Source: Streptomyces sp. NBC_00425 (GTDB taxonomy: Bacteria; Actinomycetota; Actinomycetes; Streptomycetales; Streptomycetaceae). Taken from it: a stretch of DNA of 64,000 nucleotides. Under the pieces are notes generated by a model. The model was given only the letters and a program-made list of their open reading frames with translations. It was not told the origin of the DNA and ran no database searches. A program made the translations under genes and the position numbers. Every line of letters begins with the position of its first letter. Positions within the stretch are counted from its first letter, which is position 1. Shown one piece after another: positions 1-9,501 of this stretch. Location: assembly GCF_036030735.1 (NCBI RefSeq), contig NZ_CP107928.1, positions 9,362,001 through 9,426,000 on the forward strand, given 5' to 3'.

Positions 1-356
1 GTGAGGAAGTGTCCCTGGATGTGGGTGCGGAAGCCGAAAATCGGCGCGTCCCAGCCACCGTTGGCAGCCGCGCCGTTGGTGGACAGCTTGTGGTTGGCGC
101 GGAAGTTGTACAGCAGCCGGTCGACGTCGATGAACCGCAGGTAGTTCTGCGTGCGGTTCTGGTTGTCCAGCCACCGGCTCGCGGTGAGCCGGACCTGGCC
201 GAGTTCGAAGGGGTACGCGGAGACCCCGATGTCGGCCCTTGCGGCCGGGATGGCTGCTTGGGCGGGGGAGGCGCCGATGAGGGATCCGGTGGCAGAGGCG
301 GCGACGGCGGCCCCGGCTATTTGCAGGAGGCGCCGTCTGCTGACGGAGGAGGCCAT
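1..356 (-). CDS. GH127 beta-L-arabinofuranosidase, secreted, truncated by window edge
   Basis: Only the first 118 codons are present; the 3' end lies left of the window. The start ATG has a GAAGGG-like ribosome site about 8 nt upstream. The N-terminus carries a twin-arginine-like signal (SRRRLLQIAG, then an Ala-rich core and an AQA cleavage region). The mature part contains LGQVRLTASRWLDNQNRT, DVDRLLYNFR and GGWDAP, which I recognise as the N-terminal signature of GH127 (former DUF1680) enzymes; these remove beta-L-arabinofuranose from plant glycans. Its place at the head of a run of arabinan-active GH43/GH54 genes supports this. The catalytic Cys/Glu region is outside the window, so activity cannot be judged. 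Confidence 0.8.
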   Translation of the reverse strand, partial: MASSVSRRRLLQIAGAAVAASATGSLIGASPAQAAIPAARADIGVSAYPFELGQVRLTASRWLDNQNRTQNYLRFIDVDRLLYNFRANHKLSTNGAAANGGWDAPIFGFRTHIQGHFL

Positions 357-700
357 GATGCACCCTTCAGTGAGGAGAGAGAGCGGCAGCTTGGTCGTCG
401 GTGCGTCGGCTCATGGGTCCGGCGGCCGGATGCGGCACGTTACGGACTGGTCTTCTGCCGATGAGGCGTCAGAGGTCTCGCTCCCATCGATCCGCACTGC
501 TGATACATGGGATGGATTAACGGGCACGATCATCGCTTGTGTCTAGTCTTGTGACACGAAATCCTTGATCTTGCGCGAATGGTCCGTGCTCGCAACTGGC
601 TTGACGACCCGTCGGACATTGGATGCCCGCCGGGCGGCGCGAAGGACCGCGCCGCCGCGGGTGGGGTCCGCGGCGGCGCTGCAGGGGTGGGTCGGACAGG
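357..700. other. Intergenic region upstream of the GH127 gene
   Basis: There is no convincing gene here; open frames on either strand are shadows without codon bias. It should hold the GH127 promoter. I see a TCGGACAT octamer at 612-619 that recurs in other gaps of this arabinan locus, and an ATCGATCC at 484-491. No clear hairpin terminator for the gene ending at 701 was found. Confidence 0.5.
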
Positions 701-2050
701 TCAGGCCCAGGGGCTGACCGCGGTGAAGGAGCTGTCGGCACGGAAGGTGGCGGTGTCCTGGAAGGCGTCCACGCGCAGCGCGTAGTTGTAGTGGCGGATG
801 TAGCGGCCGGGGTAGTTGTACGACTCCAGGCTGACGGAGCCGGCGGTGCTGCCGGTGCGGGCGCAGAAGGTGGCGTCCTTGTCGAAGGTGTCGGTGCCGT
901 TGCTCGCGTCGAAGCGGATCCGGAAGTCCCAGTGGCGCATGTAGCGGCCAAAGGAGTCGCGGAAGGAGTAGCACTTGGCGTCGGCGAGGCCGGGCGCGAC
1001 GGTGAAGGCGGCGCTCTGCTTGACGTTGGCGCTGCTGGAGGAGCTGACCGGGTCGATGTAGCCGAGGTTGTCGGAGCGCACTACGGCGTACCGGTCGGGG
1101 AAGTTGACCGAACGCAGCGACTGGGCGGTGTTGGCGGGCAGGGAGACGGCTACCGTCTCCTTCAGCACGGTGGCGTGGCGAATGAAGCCGGACAGCGCGG
1201 GCACCTCGGTGGGCGTGGACCAGGTGGCGAAGTTGTCGTGACTGTCGCTGTACCAGTACTTCCCGGCGCGGTAGCCGTCGTAGTAGATGCGCCAGCCGCC
1301 GTCGTCGAGCCGGACCAGGGCCGGACCCTCGACCCAGCTGCCGAATCCGGCCCAGTCGCCCGTCCTCGTGATGGTGTAGGGGCCGGCGAGGCTGGAGGCG
1401 GTGGCGTACTCGATGTACTTCGTCGTCTCGTTCTTGGTGAACGCGTGGTAGGTGGAGCCGGTCTTGACGATGAAGGTGTCGATGTTGTTCGGCCCGATGC
1501 CGGCCAGTTGGGTGGGCGCGGACCACGTGGTCAGCGCGGAGTCGGTCGCCGTGATCTTGAAGGGGGTGAAGTGGGTGGCGGTGCTCGCCGAAGACAGGGT
1601 CACGATGACGTTGACGCTGCCGTCGGTGTCGATGAACCACTCGGGCGCCCAGGTGCGGGTCAGCCCGCTGATCGGGATCGTGTGGTTGTACAGGAACGTC
1701 CAGTTCACCCGGTCGGAGCTCCGGGCGAAACCGATCGTGTTCCCGGTCCAGTTGGTCGTGTACGTGAGGTAGTAGAAGCCGTCGGTGTGCTTGAAGATGC
1801 TGGGGTCCCGGATCAGACCGGACGGCGGGGTGTAGGCGGGGCCCTTCCGCAAGGTGAACGCGGTGGCGTCCGGCGAGTCGTACACGTACAGGTTCGACTC
1901 GCTGGTGTTCGTGAACGCGGTCATGGTGTACCGCGTGGTCTGCCCGGCCGGCGGGGCGGCGGCGGAGGCGGTGCCCTGAAGGCCAGGGAAGCCCAACAGG
2001 AGAAGGAGCGGGCCCAGCAGGGCAAGCAGGGCTCTGACGGTTCTGTTCAA
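701..2050 (-). CDS. GH43 exo-1,5-alpha-L-arabinofuranosidase-like with AbfB (CBM42) domain, secreted
   Basis: This protein of about 449 residues should release arabinose from arabinan or side chains outside the cell. I chose a TTG start because GGAGGA sits 6 nt upstream and a hydrophobic Sec signal ending in TASA follows at once; a longer frame upstream to 2146 lacks coding character. The GH43 propeller occupies about 35-310: catalytic base in LIRDPS (Asp82), the TWAPEW motif near 134-138, and general acid in WVEGPA (Glu241). Phrases such as YTTNWTGNTIGFA resemble Streptomyces exo-arabinofuranosidases of subfamily 26; that assignment is from memory. The C-terminus (about 315-449) is a three-repeat AbfB trefoil with FPDRY, FGRYMRH and YPGRYIRH motifs, which bind arabinofuranose side chains. 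Confidence 0.85.
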   Translation of the reverse strand: MNRTVRALLALLGPLLLLLGFPGLQGTASAAAPPAGQTTRYTMTAFTNTSESNLYVYDSPDATAFTLRKGPAYTPPSGLIRDPSIFKHTDGFYYLTYTTNWTGNTIGFARSSDRVNWTFLYNHTIPISGLTRTWAPEWFIDTDGSVNVIVTLSSASTATHFTPFKITATDSALTTWSAPTQLAGIGPNNIDTFIVKTGSTYHAFTKNETTKYIEYATASSLAGPYTITRTGDWAGFGSWVEGPALVRLDDGGWRIYYDGYRAGKYWYSDSHDNFATWSTPTEVPALSGFIRHATVLKETVAVSLPANTAQSLRSVNFPDRYAVVRSDNLGYIDPVSSSSSANVKQSAAFTVAPGLADAKCYSFRDSFGRYMRHWDFRIRFDASNGTDTFDKDATFCARTGSTAGSVSLESYNYPGRYIRHYNYALRVDAFQDTATFRADSSFTAVSPWA

Positions 2051-2379
2051 CTCTTCCTCCGGACTTCGGCCTGTCCGCTTGGGCCGACCGCCGCGCTGAA
2101 GAACGTATTGTTCGAGATGACGAACGATGTGCGGCAGTTCGACCAAAAGATAGGATTGGGTCAGGGTTCCGTCAATGTTTCCGACGGGTTCCGTTCCGGC
2201 ACGGTCCGCGCCGGCCCCGGCTTTCGAGAATGCCGTGGCGACCGGGGTGACTTGCGCACCGGGCGCCCTTTAAGTTCAGGCGATCTTCTCCGTATATCGA
2301 CACACGTTCGTCATGCCGGACATGCGGTGACACGGTCCCGTCCTCGGAAGGAACTCCGTGCCCCGCCCGGGCTCGGATC
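2051..2379. other. Intergenic promoter region of the 701-2050 gene
   Basis: No gene is visible. The region separates the GH43 start from the end of the upstream phosphatase gene on the same strand. It contains CCGGACAT at 2316-2323, a near copy of the octamer found in other gaps of this locus. No clean terminator was recognised. Confidence 0.5.
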
Positions 2380-4839
2380 TCAGTGCGGCTCATGCTCGGG
2401 GAGGGTCTGCGCGCACCAGATCGTCTTGCCGTTGCTGGTGTGCCGGGTGCCCCACCCCTGGGTGAGCTGGGCGACGAGCAGCAGGCCCCGGCCGCCCTCG
2501 TCGAACGCCCGGGCCCGGCGCAGGTGCGGAGCGGTGTTGCTGGCGTCGGACACCTCGCAGATCAGGGAAGTGTCGCGAATCAGCCGTAGCCGGATCGGCG
2601 GCTCGCCGTATCTGATGGCGTTGGTGACCAGCTCGCTGACGACCAGTTCGGTGACGAACGCAGCCTCCTCCAGGCCCCAGGCATCCACCTGGTCGACGGC
2701 GAACTTCCTGGCGCGCGGCACCTGTTCGGTGTCCGGCTCGACGTCCCAGTCGGCGACGTGTCGGGGAGCCAGCACGTGCGTGCGAGCGAGCAGCAGAGCC
2801 GCGTCGTCGGTGCGGCGGTCGGGAAGCATGGCGTCGATCACCGTGTCGCACAGAGCATCCAGGGAGGTTGCCGTGTGGTTCAGGGCGCGCTGCAGTTCGG
2901 TGATTCGCTGGTCGACGTCGCGTTCGCGGCACTCCAGCAGTCCATCGGTGTAGAGGGCGAGCAGGCTGCCCTCCGGCAGTTCGAACTCGGCGGCCTCGAA
3001 AGGCAGCCCGCCGATGCCGAGCGGCGGTCCGGGATGGGCGGGCACCGGGGTCCTGGTGCCGTCAGGGGAGATGATCAGCGGCAGGGGATGGCCGGCGCTC
3101 GCCAGCGTGAGGCGCCGGGAAACGGGGTCGTAGACGGTGTACAGGCAGGTGGCGCCCGACTCGCCCGTGGGCTGGAAGTGACTGTCGGGCCGGAGGTCGC
3201 TGGCGAGGTGGAGGACCAGGTCGTCGAGATGGGTCAGCAGCTCGTCCGGTGGCAGGTCGACGTCGGCGAGGGTGCGGACCGCCGTGCGCAGCCGGCCCAT
3301 GCTGGCCGAGGCGTGCAGACCGTGGCCCACGACGTCGCCGACGACCAGGGCGACCCGTGCGCCGGACAGCGGAATGACGTCGAACCAGTCGCCGCCGACT
3401 TCCGTGCCGGTACCGCCGGGCAGGTAGCGGGAGGCCACCTCGACCGCCTCCTGGTTCGGCAACCCCTGTGGCAGCAGGCTGCGTTGCAGGGTCAACGCGG
3501 TCGTGCGCTCGCGCGAGTACCGGCGGGCGTTGTCGATGGCGACGGCGGCCTTGGCGGTCAGCTCTTCGGCGAGGATCAGGTCGTCGGCGGTGAAGGCCTC
3601 GGGTCGGTCGAGCCGGGAGAAGGCGACGACGCCGAGCAGCGCGCCGCGCGCCCGGAGCGGCACGGTGATCCGGCCGGTCAGGCCGTCCGCGGCGATGGAC
3701 TCGTCGATCACCGGATTGCCCGGCGGCCAGTGGGCCGGGTCCGCGGCGAGCCCAGGCCCGAAGGCCCACTCGCCGCCCTCGCCGGGCTCGACCGCCAGCT
3801 CGACCGTGGACCTGCCGGTGGCCATGCAGCGGGCGGCCACGGAACCGGGAGCGTGCATGACGCGTGTCGTCGGCCCGGGAGCCCGCTCGGCGTCGTCCTT
3901 CGCGCTGTGCCGGCCGGCACGGCTGAGCGTGATCGTCTCGGCGGGGGTGAACGCGGACGCGGAGGGCGGTTCCTCTCCGCGCAGCACCTCCTCGAAGAGA
4001 TCCACGTCGACGAGGTCGACGAATCCCGGCACCGGGGTCCGGGCCAGTTCCTGGGCGGTGCCGATGACGTCGAGTGTCCGTCCGATCCCACCGCTGGCCT
4101 GGTTGAGGAGGAGCAGGCGCTGCCGGGCCCAGTACTCGGCGCTCATGTCGAATCCCCAGTTGGCGACCGCGCGGACCCTGCCCTCGGTATCCCGGACGGG
4201 CCAGATGCTGGTCGCCCAGGCATTGGCGTAGTGACTGCCCAGGGGGCGGAAAACGGTGATGAGACGCGTGGCCTCGCCCGTCCTCGCCACTTCTGCGAGC
4301 GCGTCGGTGTAGGGCTTGTCGTCCCTTTCGGGAAACAGCGAGCGGTCGAACTCGGGAAGCACTTCGCGGTATTTCCTGCCGAGCACTTGCTCCTCGGAGT
4401 GCGCGATCACCCGGCCCGAGGAGGCGTTGATCCACAGGAACCGCAGCTCAGGGTCGTAGACGCCCAGAGCGAAGGGGGACTGCTCGAAGGCCCGGTCGGC
4501 GATCACCGGGCGGCGTCCCCAACGCTGCATCGTCACCACGCGGCCCAGCACCCGCCCCTCGGGGCCGAGCAGTGCGTGAGCGGTCACCACGGCGTCAACC
4601 GTGGAGCCGTCCTGGTGACGCAAGGGGATGAACCCCGTGGCGTCGGGGCCGGCGTCCCGGTCGTCGAGGAGGCCGGGTGGCGGGGGAGCCACCAGCAGGT
4701 CGGTCAGGGGGCGCCCGACAGTGTCCTCCGCTGTCCAGCCCAGCAGCAGCCGACCCCCCTGGCTCCAGCCGCTCACCTTGCCGTCCAGGTCCACCACGAC
4801 AGCGGCTGTAGGGGCATCCTGCTTGTCGGCCATCTTCAC
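2380..4839 (-). CDS. PAS/PAS/GAF/SpoIIE-phosphatase/HATPase multidomain signalling protein
   Basis: This 819-residue soluble protein is a PP2C-type serine/threonine phosphatase of the RsbU/SpoIIE class, typical of streptomycete partner-switching stress control. In order: a PAS at about 10-105, a second PAS at about 115-240 (SPFALGVYD, FLWINASSGR), a GAF domain at about 255-445, a PP2C/SpoIIE domain at about 460-670 with the metal motif GGDWFDV near 482 and GDVVGHG, and an RsbW-like ATPase from about 690 with ELVVSELVTNAIRYG and GRGLLLVAQL. The GTG start has GGAGG 8 nt upstream; an ATG two codons later is an alternative. Predicted role: dephosphorylate an anti-anti-sigma factor and bind anti-sigma partners. 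No partner lies nearby, so its targets are unknown. Confidence 0.9.
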   Translation of the reverse strand: MKMADKQDAPTAAVVVDLDGKVSGWSQGGRLLLGWTAEDTVGRPLTDLLVAPPPPGLLDDRDAGPDATGFIPLRHQDGSTVDAVVTAHALLGPEGRVLGRVVTMQRWGRRPVIADRAFEQSPFALGVYDPELRFLWINASSGRVIAHSEEQVLGRKYREVLPEFDRSLFPERDDKPYTDALAEVARTGEATRLITVFRPLGSHYANAWATSIWPVRDTEGRVRAVANWGFDMSAEYWARQRLLLLNQASGGIGRTLDVIGTAQELARTPVPGFVDLVDVDLFEEVLRGEEPPSASAFTPAETITLSRAGRHSAKDDAERAPGPTTRVMHAPGSVAARCMATGRSTVELAVEPGEGGEWAFGPGLAADPAHWPPGNPVIDESIAADGLTGRITVPLRARGALLGVVAFSRLDRPEAFTADDLILAEELTAKAAVAIDNARRYSRERTTALTLQRSLLPQGLPNQEAVEVASRYLPGGTGTEVGGDWFDVIPLSGARVALVVGDVVGHGLHASASMGRLRTAVRTLADVDLPPDELLTHLDDLVLHLASDLRPDSHFQPTGESGATCLYTVYDPVSRRLTLASAGHPLPLIISPDGTRTPVPAHPGPPLGIGGLPFEAAEFELPEGSLLALYTDGLLECRERDVDQRITELQRALNHTATSLDALCDTVIDAMLPDRRTDDAALLLARTHVLAPRHVADWDVEPDTEQVPRARKFAVDQVDAWGLEEAAFVTELVVSELVTNAIRYGEPPIRLRLIRDTSLICEVSDASNTAPHLRRARAFDEGGRGLLLVAQLTQGWGTRHTSNGKTIWCAQTLPEHEPH

Positions 4840-5101
4840 GCGCCAAGCCTCCGTCCGGACAGCCGTGCCCGTCAGGGCTGGATTCCAGCGGTTGCTTCCA
4901 GCCTAGATCGGCCCCCGCTCGGCGGCGCTCCGACTGACGCGTCCGAGGTGCCCGGATGGTCACGGCGTGCCGCGGCCGGGGCGGTCCGACGCCGGCCGGG
5001 CGCGCTGGCGGTCCGGCGCGATTCCCGGCCCGGCCGAGCATCCGGCGGCCCCCGGCAGGCGCCCACGTCCGGACCTCCAGGCACCGCGGGCCGCCGTCCC
5101 G

Positions 5102-7153
5102 TCAGGCGGTGACCCGGCGGAAGGTCCATCGCTGGTTGGAGCTGCCGACGTCGCGGTACTGGATCAGCGCGGCTCCGTCGGCCGTACTGCCCCCCTTGAC
5201 GTCGAGCACCTTGCCGCTGTTCCGGTTGACCAGCATGAATTCGCCGCCGGTCTGCGGGCGCAGCTCCCACTGCTGGCTCGTCCGGCCGTCCGCGGTCATC
5301 TGCACGACCGCCGCGCCGTCCGCCGTCGAGGACCCCGCGACGTCGAGCACCTTGCCGCTGTTCACGCACGAGACGGTGTGGTACCCGTCCCCTGTGGACT
5401 GGAAGGCCCACTGCTGGTTCGGCTTGCCGGTGTCGCGCCATTGCAGCACGGTGGCGCCGTCCGCGTTCGAGGCGCCGGCGACGTCGGCGACCTTGCCGCT
5501 GCGCACGCTGACGCACTGGTACACCCTGGCGGGTGCGACGGTGTATTGCACCGACTCCACGTCGACGTAGCCGGTGCCGCTCGGGTTGTAGGTGTAGAGG
5601 CCGATCCGGTCACCGCGGTATCCGCCCCAGGTGAGCTGGTAGGTGCCGCCGAACGAGGTGAAGGTGTTCCCGTCGAGGCTGTAGGAGAACTGGCTCACTC
5701 CGTTGACGTTCCAGGAGGTGCGCAGCCACACGGCGTTCTGCGTGATCGTCGGTCCCGAGGTCAGGGCGCCGCCGGCATTGTGCGCGATCGTGGTGGTGGT
5801 CCCGGAACGTCGGACGCCCAGCCCGGCGTAGGTCCCCGAGTAGTGGCACAGTCCCGCGTGCTGGCCGTCGGCGAGGCCGGCCAGTTCGAGGCGTACCGTC
5901 ACCGTCGCGCCGCCCGCGGTGCGCAGCACCCGTTGGGTGAGGGTGTTGCCCACCTTGGTGAGGTTGTCGGCCGCCAGCGGTGCGAATGCCTTCAGCCGCA
6001 GGAAGCCGGGGCGTTCGGTGAGCGACCAGTGGTCCGCGCGCGGCTGGTAGTACCACTCCCACTGCGGTTTGAGGAGGGTGTCGGTGAACAGGTCGCCGGT
6101 CACCACGGGGGGCAGCGCGTCGACCGGCAAGCCGGGCGTGCCGCCGACAGGCACCTGACCCGTCCACGCCATGTTGCCTATGCCGTCCGCGCCCACCGAG
6201 CCCAGGATCGGCCAGCCGTCCACCCAGGTCACGGGCAGCAGCGACAGTGGTCGCCCCTCCCAGTCGCCGTGGCCGTGATGAGTCACGAAGTACCAGTTGC
6301 CGTCCGGGGCCTGCACCAGCCCGCCCTGGTTGGGGTCGCGGTCCACCGGGGTGTTGACGTGCGCCAACTGCCGTGTCTCGAACGGGCCGTAGAGGCTGGA
6401 GCCGCGGTTCATCATGAGCACCCGGCCCTCCGGCTTCACCTCGCTGAACAGGTGGTAATAGACGCCGTTGATCTTGTAGAGCTTGTTGGCCTCGCTGCCC
6501 GGGGACTGGTGGATGACCGTGGACGGGCCGACCAGCGACTTCCCGTCCTCGGACAGCTTGAACAGGTGGATCTTGTAGCCGTCCGAGTAGTGCGTGGTGA
6601 CCAGGTAGCCCTGGCCGTCGTCGTCCCAGAACGGGCATGGGTCGTCCCAGCCGGAGGTCCGCCACACCGCCGTCAACGGCTCCCACGGCCCGGCCGGCGA
6701 CGGGGCGGACGACATGAAGAAGCCCTCGTCGGGGGTGTTGAAGTACACCCAGTACCGGCCTGAGTGGAAACGGATCGACCCGGCCCACACGCCGCGGCCG
6801 AAGCGGTTCATCCGGTCCCAGTTCAGCAGCGGTCCGATGCGGGTGACGTCGTCGACCACGCCGCCGAGCGTCCGCCAGTTGACCAGGTCCTTGGAGTGCA
6901 GGACGGCCATGCCGGGCGAGTAACCGAACGTGCTGGTGATGCCGTAGTAGTCGGCGCCGACCCGGATGCAGTCCCAGTCGCTGAAGTCGCCCGGGAGGAC
7001 GGGGTTGACGTAGCTGCCGTCGCCCTGGTCGCCCCACGTGCCGGCCGGGGGTGTGGCCGCCGCCGCCCTGCTCGATGGCAGCAGGCCGGGTAACACGAGG
7101 GCCCCGGCGCCGACCGCGGCGAGCCGGCCGAGCTGTCGTCTGGTGAAGTCCAT
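5102..7153 (-). CDS. GH43 beta-xylosidase/arabinofuranosidase with C-terminal ricin-type lectin, Tat-secreted
   Basis: A 683-residue exported glycosidase. The N-terminus has a Tat-type signal (TRRQLGRLAAVGAG, cleavage near SSRAAAA). The GH43 propeller spans about 40-340: base Asp in NPVLPGDFSDWD, then GVWAGSIRF, and a WDDPCPFWDDDG region. A beta-sandwich of the GH43 C-terminal type (about 350-540, LFTDTLLKPQWEWYYQPRADHW, given here in two parts: LFTDTLLKP and WEWYYQPRADHW) follows, then three Q-W lectin repeats (NQQWAF, SQQWEL, NQRWTF) at about 545-683. The overall plan matches GH43 subfamily 12-like beta-xylosidase or arabinofuranosidase enzymes; the substrate is inferred from neighbours. 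It is divergent from the 7709 gene and shares a 555-bp promoter region with it. Confidence 0.85.
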   Translation of the reverse strand: MDFTRRQLGRLAAVGAGALVLPGLLPSSRAAAATPPAGTWGDQGDGSYVNPVLPGDFSDWDCIRVGADYYGITSTFGYSPGMAVLHSKDLVNWRTLGGVVDDVTRIGPLLNWDRMNRFGRGVWAGSIRFHSGRYWVYFNTPDEGFFMSSAPSPAGPWEPLTAVWRTSGWDDPCPFWDDDGQGYLVTTHYSDGYKIHLFKLSEDGKSLVGPSTVIHQSPGSEANKLYKINGVYYHLFSEVKPEGRVLMMNRGSSLYGPFETRQLAHVNTPVDRDPNQGGLVQAPDGNWYFVTHHGHGDWEGRPLSLLPVTWVDGWPILGSVGADGIGNMAWTGQVPVGGTPGLPVDALPPVVTGDLFTDTLLKPQWEWYYQPRADHWSLTERPGFLRLKAFAPLAADNLTKVGNTLTQRVLRTAGGATVTVRLELAGLADGQHAGLCHYSGTYAGLGVRRSGTTTTIAHNAGGALTSGPTITQNAVWLRTSWNVNGVSQFSYSLDGNTFTSFGGTYQLTWGGYRGDRIGLYTYNPSGTGYVDVESVQYTVAPARVYQCVSVRSGKVADVAGASNADGATVLQWRDTGKPNQQWAFQSTGDGYHTVSCVNSGKVLDVAGSSTADGAAVVQMTADGRTSQQWELRPQTGGEFMLVNRNSGKVLDVKGGSTADGAALIQYRDVGSSNQRWTFRRVTA

Positions 7154-7708
7154 GAACCCATTCCCTGGTACGAAGCCCGCCAGACATCACATGTCTCGGC
7201 GGCGTTTCGGACGGGAACATAGTGCAACTACCGATATGAAGGTAGGCCCCGTTCCGAATCAGGGGATGGGAAGGGTTGCTCTCGCGCGTCATGTCCGACC
7301 GGGCGGACAGTCGGCCTCGTGGTCTTCAAGTTCGCGTAATCGTGCATGCGGGATGTATTGACGCCCCTTGTTTGCCGGACTTAAGGTCTGCCCGATCTTG
7401 CGAACGGCGTCTGATATACCGGACAACTTGCTGGGTCGGAGGGTGAGTTGACCACGAGGGCTTCCCGTCGGCCGAGCGTAGGGAGGGAACCCGCCGGGGC
7501 GCCACACCTATCAGCACACTCGTGTGCCCGAGCCTGCCGTCATCACAGTGACATGCGTCGCGCACAGGGAACGCGCCGTCGACCCGTCCGCCCTTCTGCA
7601 TCGTGCGGTACCCGACTTGTCCCGCTCGCCCCGAAGTGCCGAGCTTTCCCCGCCACCCCGCTCCCTCCCGTCGTCCTGGTGGCGCCTGCACAACGACAGG
7701 AGATCCAC
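7154..7708. promoter_or_regulatory. Divergent promoter region between two GH43 genes
   Basis: This 555-bp gap drives the GH43-lectin gene leftward and the GH43-AbfB gene rightward. A frame runs through from 7448 but lacks coding character before the ATG at 7709. The gap contains TCGGACAT on the minus strand (7291-7298) and several CCGGAC half-motifs near 7374-7380 and 7423-7430. No experimentally named operator was recognised. Confidence 0.45.
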
Positions 7709-9136
7709 ATGACCGCGCTCCGCGCCCGGCTGTCGGTGATATTGCTCGCCGTATGCCTCCTCTTCACGGGCCAGGCACTGACCGCACCCCAGCGGGCCGC
7801 CGCCGCCGATCCCGGTTACCTGATGGTGCATTTCACCGGCGACTCGGCGACCGGCCAGATGTTGTACGTCGCGCACAGCGCGGACGGCCTGCACTGGAGC
7901 GACCTCAACGGCGGAGCGCCGGTCCTGAACTCCATGATCGGCACGAAGGGGGTGCGCGACCCCGCACTGGTGCGCTCTCCCGACGGCAGCAAGTACTGGA
8001 TCATCGCGACCGACCTGTGCATCCGCTGCGGCTCGACGTACGCCAACGGCAGCCCCAACTTCGTGGTGTGGGAGTCGACCGACCTGGTGACCTGGTCGAA
8101 CCCGTGGCTCCTCGGCGCCGCCGGACTGACCCCCGGCGGCAAGAACGCGTGGGCGCCGGAGGCGATCTGGAACCCCGAGACCAACGACTACGTCCTGTAC
8201 TGGGCGACGAACGCCACCGTGAACGGCATCTTCAAGTACCGCATCTACTCCGCCCGCACCACGGACTTCCACACCATCACCACCCCGCAGATCTGGATCG
8301 ACCCGCCCGGCAGCACCCCGGTCGTCGACACCCAGATGACCGAGGTGCCCGCCGGCACCGGCCCCTACCGCTATCTGCGGGTCTCCGGCGACGGCCAGAA
8401 CAACGTCGAGGGGGCCAACTCGATCCTGGGGACGTGGACCAACCTCGGCAACCTCTCCAGCATCGGCCTCACCGGCAACGTGGTCGAAGGCCCGGTCTGG
8501 ATGAAGTTCCAGGACCGCAACGAGTGGGCCCTCTACATCGACTACAACAACCCGCAAGGCGTACGCGAGTACAGGCCGATCCTGACGACCAACCCGTTCG
8601 ACGTCAGCACCTACCGCCTTCAGCCGTCGACCGGCTACGACATGGGCGGCACCGCGAAGCGACACGGCGCGATCATGAACCTCACCGCCGCCGAGGAGAG
8701 CCGCGTCCTCACCCGCTGGCCCAACACCCCGGCCCGGCGCCTGCAGTCGTACAACTTCCCGGACCGGTACGTGCGCCAGACCAACTTCGACGTGCGCATC
8801 GACCCCAACGTGACCCCCGCCGACGACGCCCAGTTCCGGATGCGCCCCGGCCTCACCGGCACCGGCACCGTCTCCCTCGAGTCGGTCAAGTTCCCCGGCT
8901 ACTTCCTGCGCCACGCCAACTACGACTTCCAACTGGTCCACAACGACGGCAGCAGCCAGTTCGCCGCGGACGCCACCTTCAACAAGGTCGCCGGCCTCGC
9001 CGACTCCACCTGGTCGTCGTTCCAGTCCTGCAACCACCCCGACCGCTACATCCGCCACTACGCCTACCAGCTGCGCCTCGACCCCATCACCAACGCGACA
9101 GGACGCGGCGACGCCACCTTCCGCCTGACGAACTGA
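7709..9136 (+). CDS. GH43 family glycosidase with AbfB (CBM42) domain, secreted
   Basis: A 475-residue exported protein. The ATG at 7709 has AGGAG 6 nt upstream and opens a Sec signal (LSVILLAVCLLF, cleavage near RAAAA); a longer upstream frame was rejected. The five-bladed GH43 domain (about 35-335) shows GVRDPAL (base Asp84), AWAPEAIW and VVEGPVW (acid Glu260). The AbfB trefoil (about 340-475) has FPDRYVRQ, FPGYFLRH and HPDRYIRH repeats. It is presumably an extracellular arabinofuranosidase or arabinanase that binds arabinose-substituted polymer; the exact bond is not decidable. It resembles the protein at 11162 in plan, and both may stem from duplication. A hairpin at 9152-9184 probably ends its transcript. 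Confidence 0.85.
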   Translation: MTALRARLSVILLAVCLLFTGQALTAPQRAAAADPGYLMVHFTGDSATGQMLYVAHSADGLHWSDLNGGAPVLNSMIGTKGVRDPALVRSPDGSKYWIIATDLCIRCGSTYANGSPNFVVWESTDLVTWSNPWLLGAAGLTPGGKNAWAPEAIWNPETNDYVLYWATNATVNGIFKYRIYSARTTDFHTITTPQIWIDPPGSTPVVDTQMTEVPAGTGPYRYLRVSGDGQNNVEGANSILGTWTNLGNLSSIGLTGNVVEGPVWMKFQDRNEWALYIDYNNPQGVREYRPILTTNPFDVSTYRLQPSTGYDMGGTAKRHGAIMNLTAAEESRVLTRWPNTPARRLQSYNFPDRYVRQTNFDVRIDPNVTPADDAQFRMRPGLTGTGTVSLESVKFPGYFLRHANYDFQLVHNDGSSQFAADATFNKVAGLADSTWSSFQSCNHPDRYIRHYAYQLRLDPITNATGRGDATFRLTN

Positions 9137-9501
9137 CCCCACACCGACAGGGATGCCGGCGCTTCCGGGGAGAACGCCGGCGTCCCCAGGCGTGCGCCCC
9201 CTGCCGACAGCCCGCACGCCTCGACCGCACACACCGCAAGCCGCGGCGGCACTCGGCGCCTGTGACGCCACCTCTCTGCGGGACCACCTCACCTGTGCGC
9301 CAGGACACCCGCCGACTCGCCGTCCACCCTCGGAGCTGGCGAGCAGCCCCCGAATGCCGTGCCGAAGGCGACGGAACTGCACCGGCACGGGGGCGTCGAC
9401 GCAACCCACGCCGTCCGTGAAGTCGGACATCGTTCGGCAGGCCGGTCATCGAGGGTCGGTTTGACGCTCGCATCGCACCCCATCTCGAGAAGGAGCTCTC
9501 C
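9137..9501. other. Intergenic region with terminator and abfB promoter
   Basis: There is no gene. The left part holds a hairpin (9152-9184). The right part should hold the promoter of the GH54 gene, with TCGGACAT at 9423-9430, about 75 nt before its start codon. Confidence 0.5.
9152..9184 (+). terminator. Hairpin after the GH43-AbfB gene
   Basis: Arms GATGCCGGCG and CGCCGGCGTC form a 10-bp stem (one G-T pair) with a 13-nt loop, 15 nt after the stop codon. There is no U-run, as is common in streptomycetes. Confidence 0.5.

Noticed and set aside
9..464. Plus-strand open frame over the GH127 gene
   Set aside because: It is the antisense shadow of the GH127 signal and N-terminus; Gly/Val-rich translation with no family features.
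543..1640. Long minus-strand frame overlapping the GH43-AbfB gene
   Set aside because: Arg/His-rich out-of-frame translation, typical of high-GC shadow frames; the overlapping frame encodes clear GH43 motifs.
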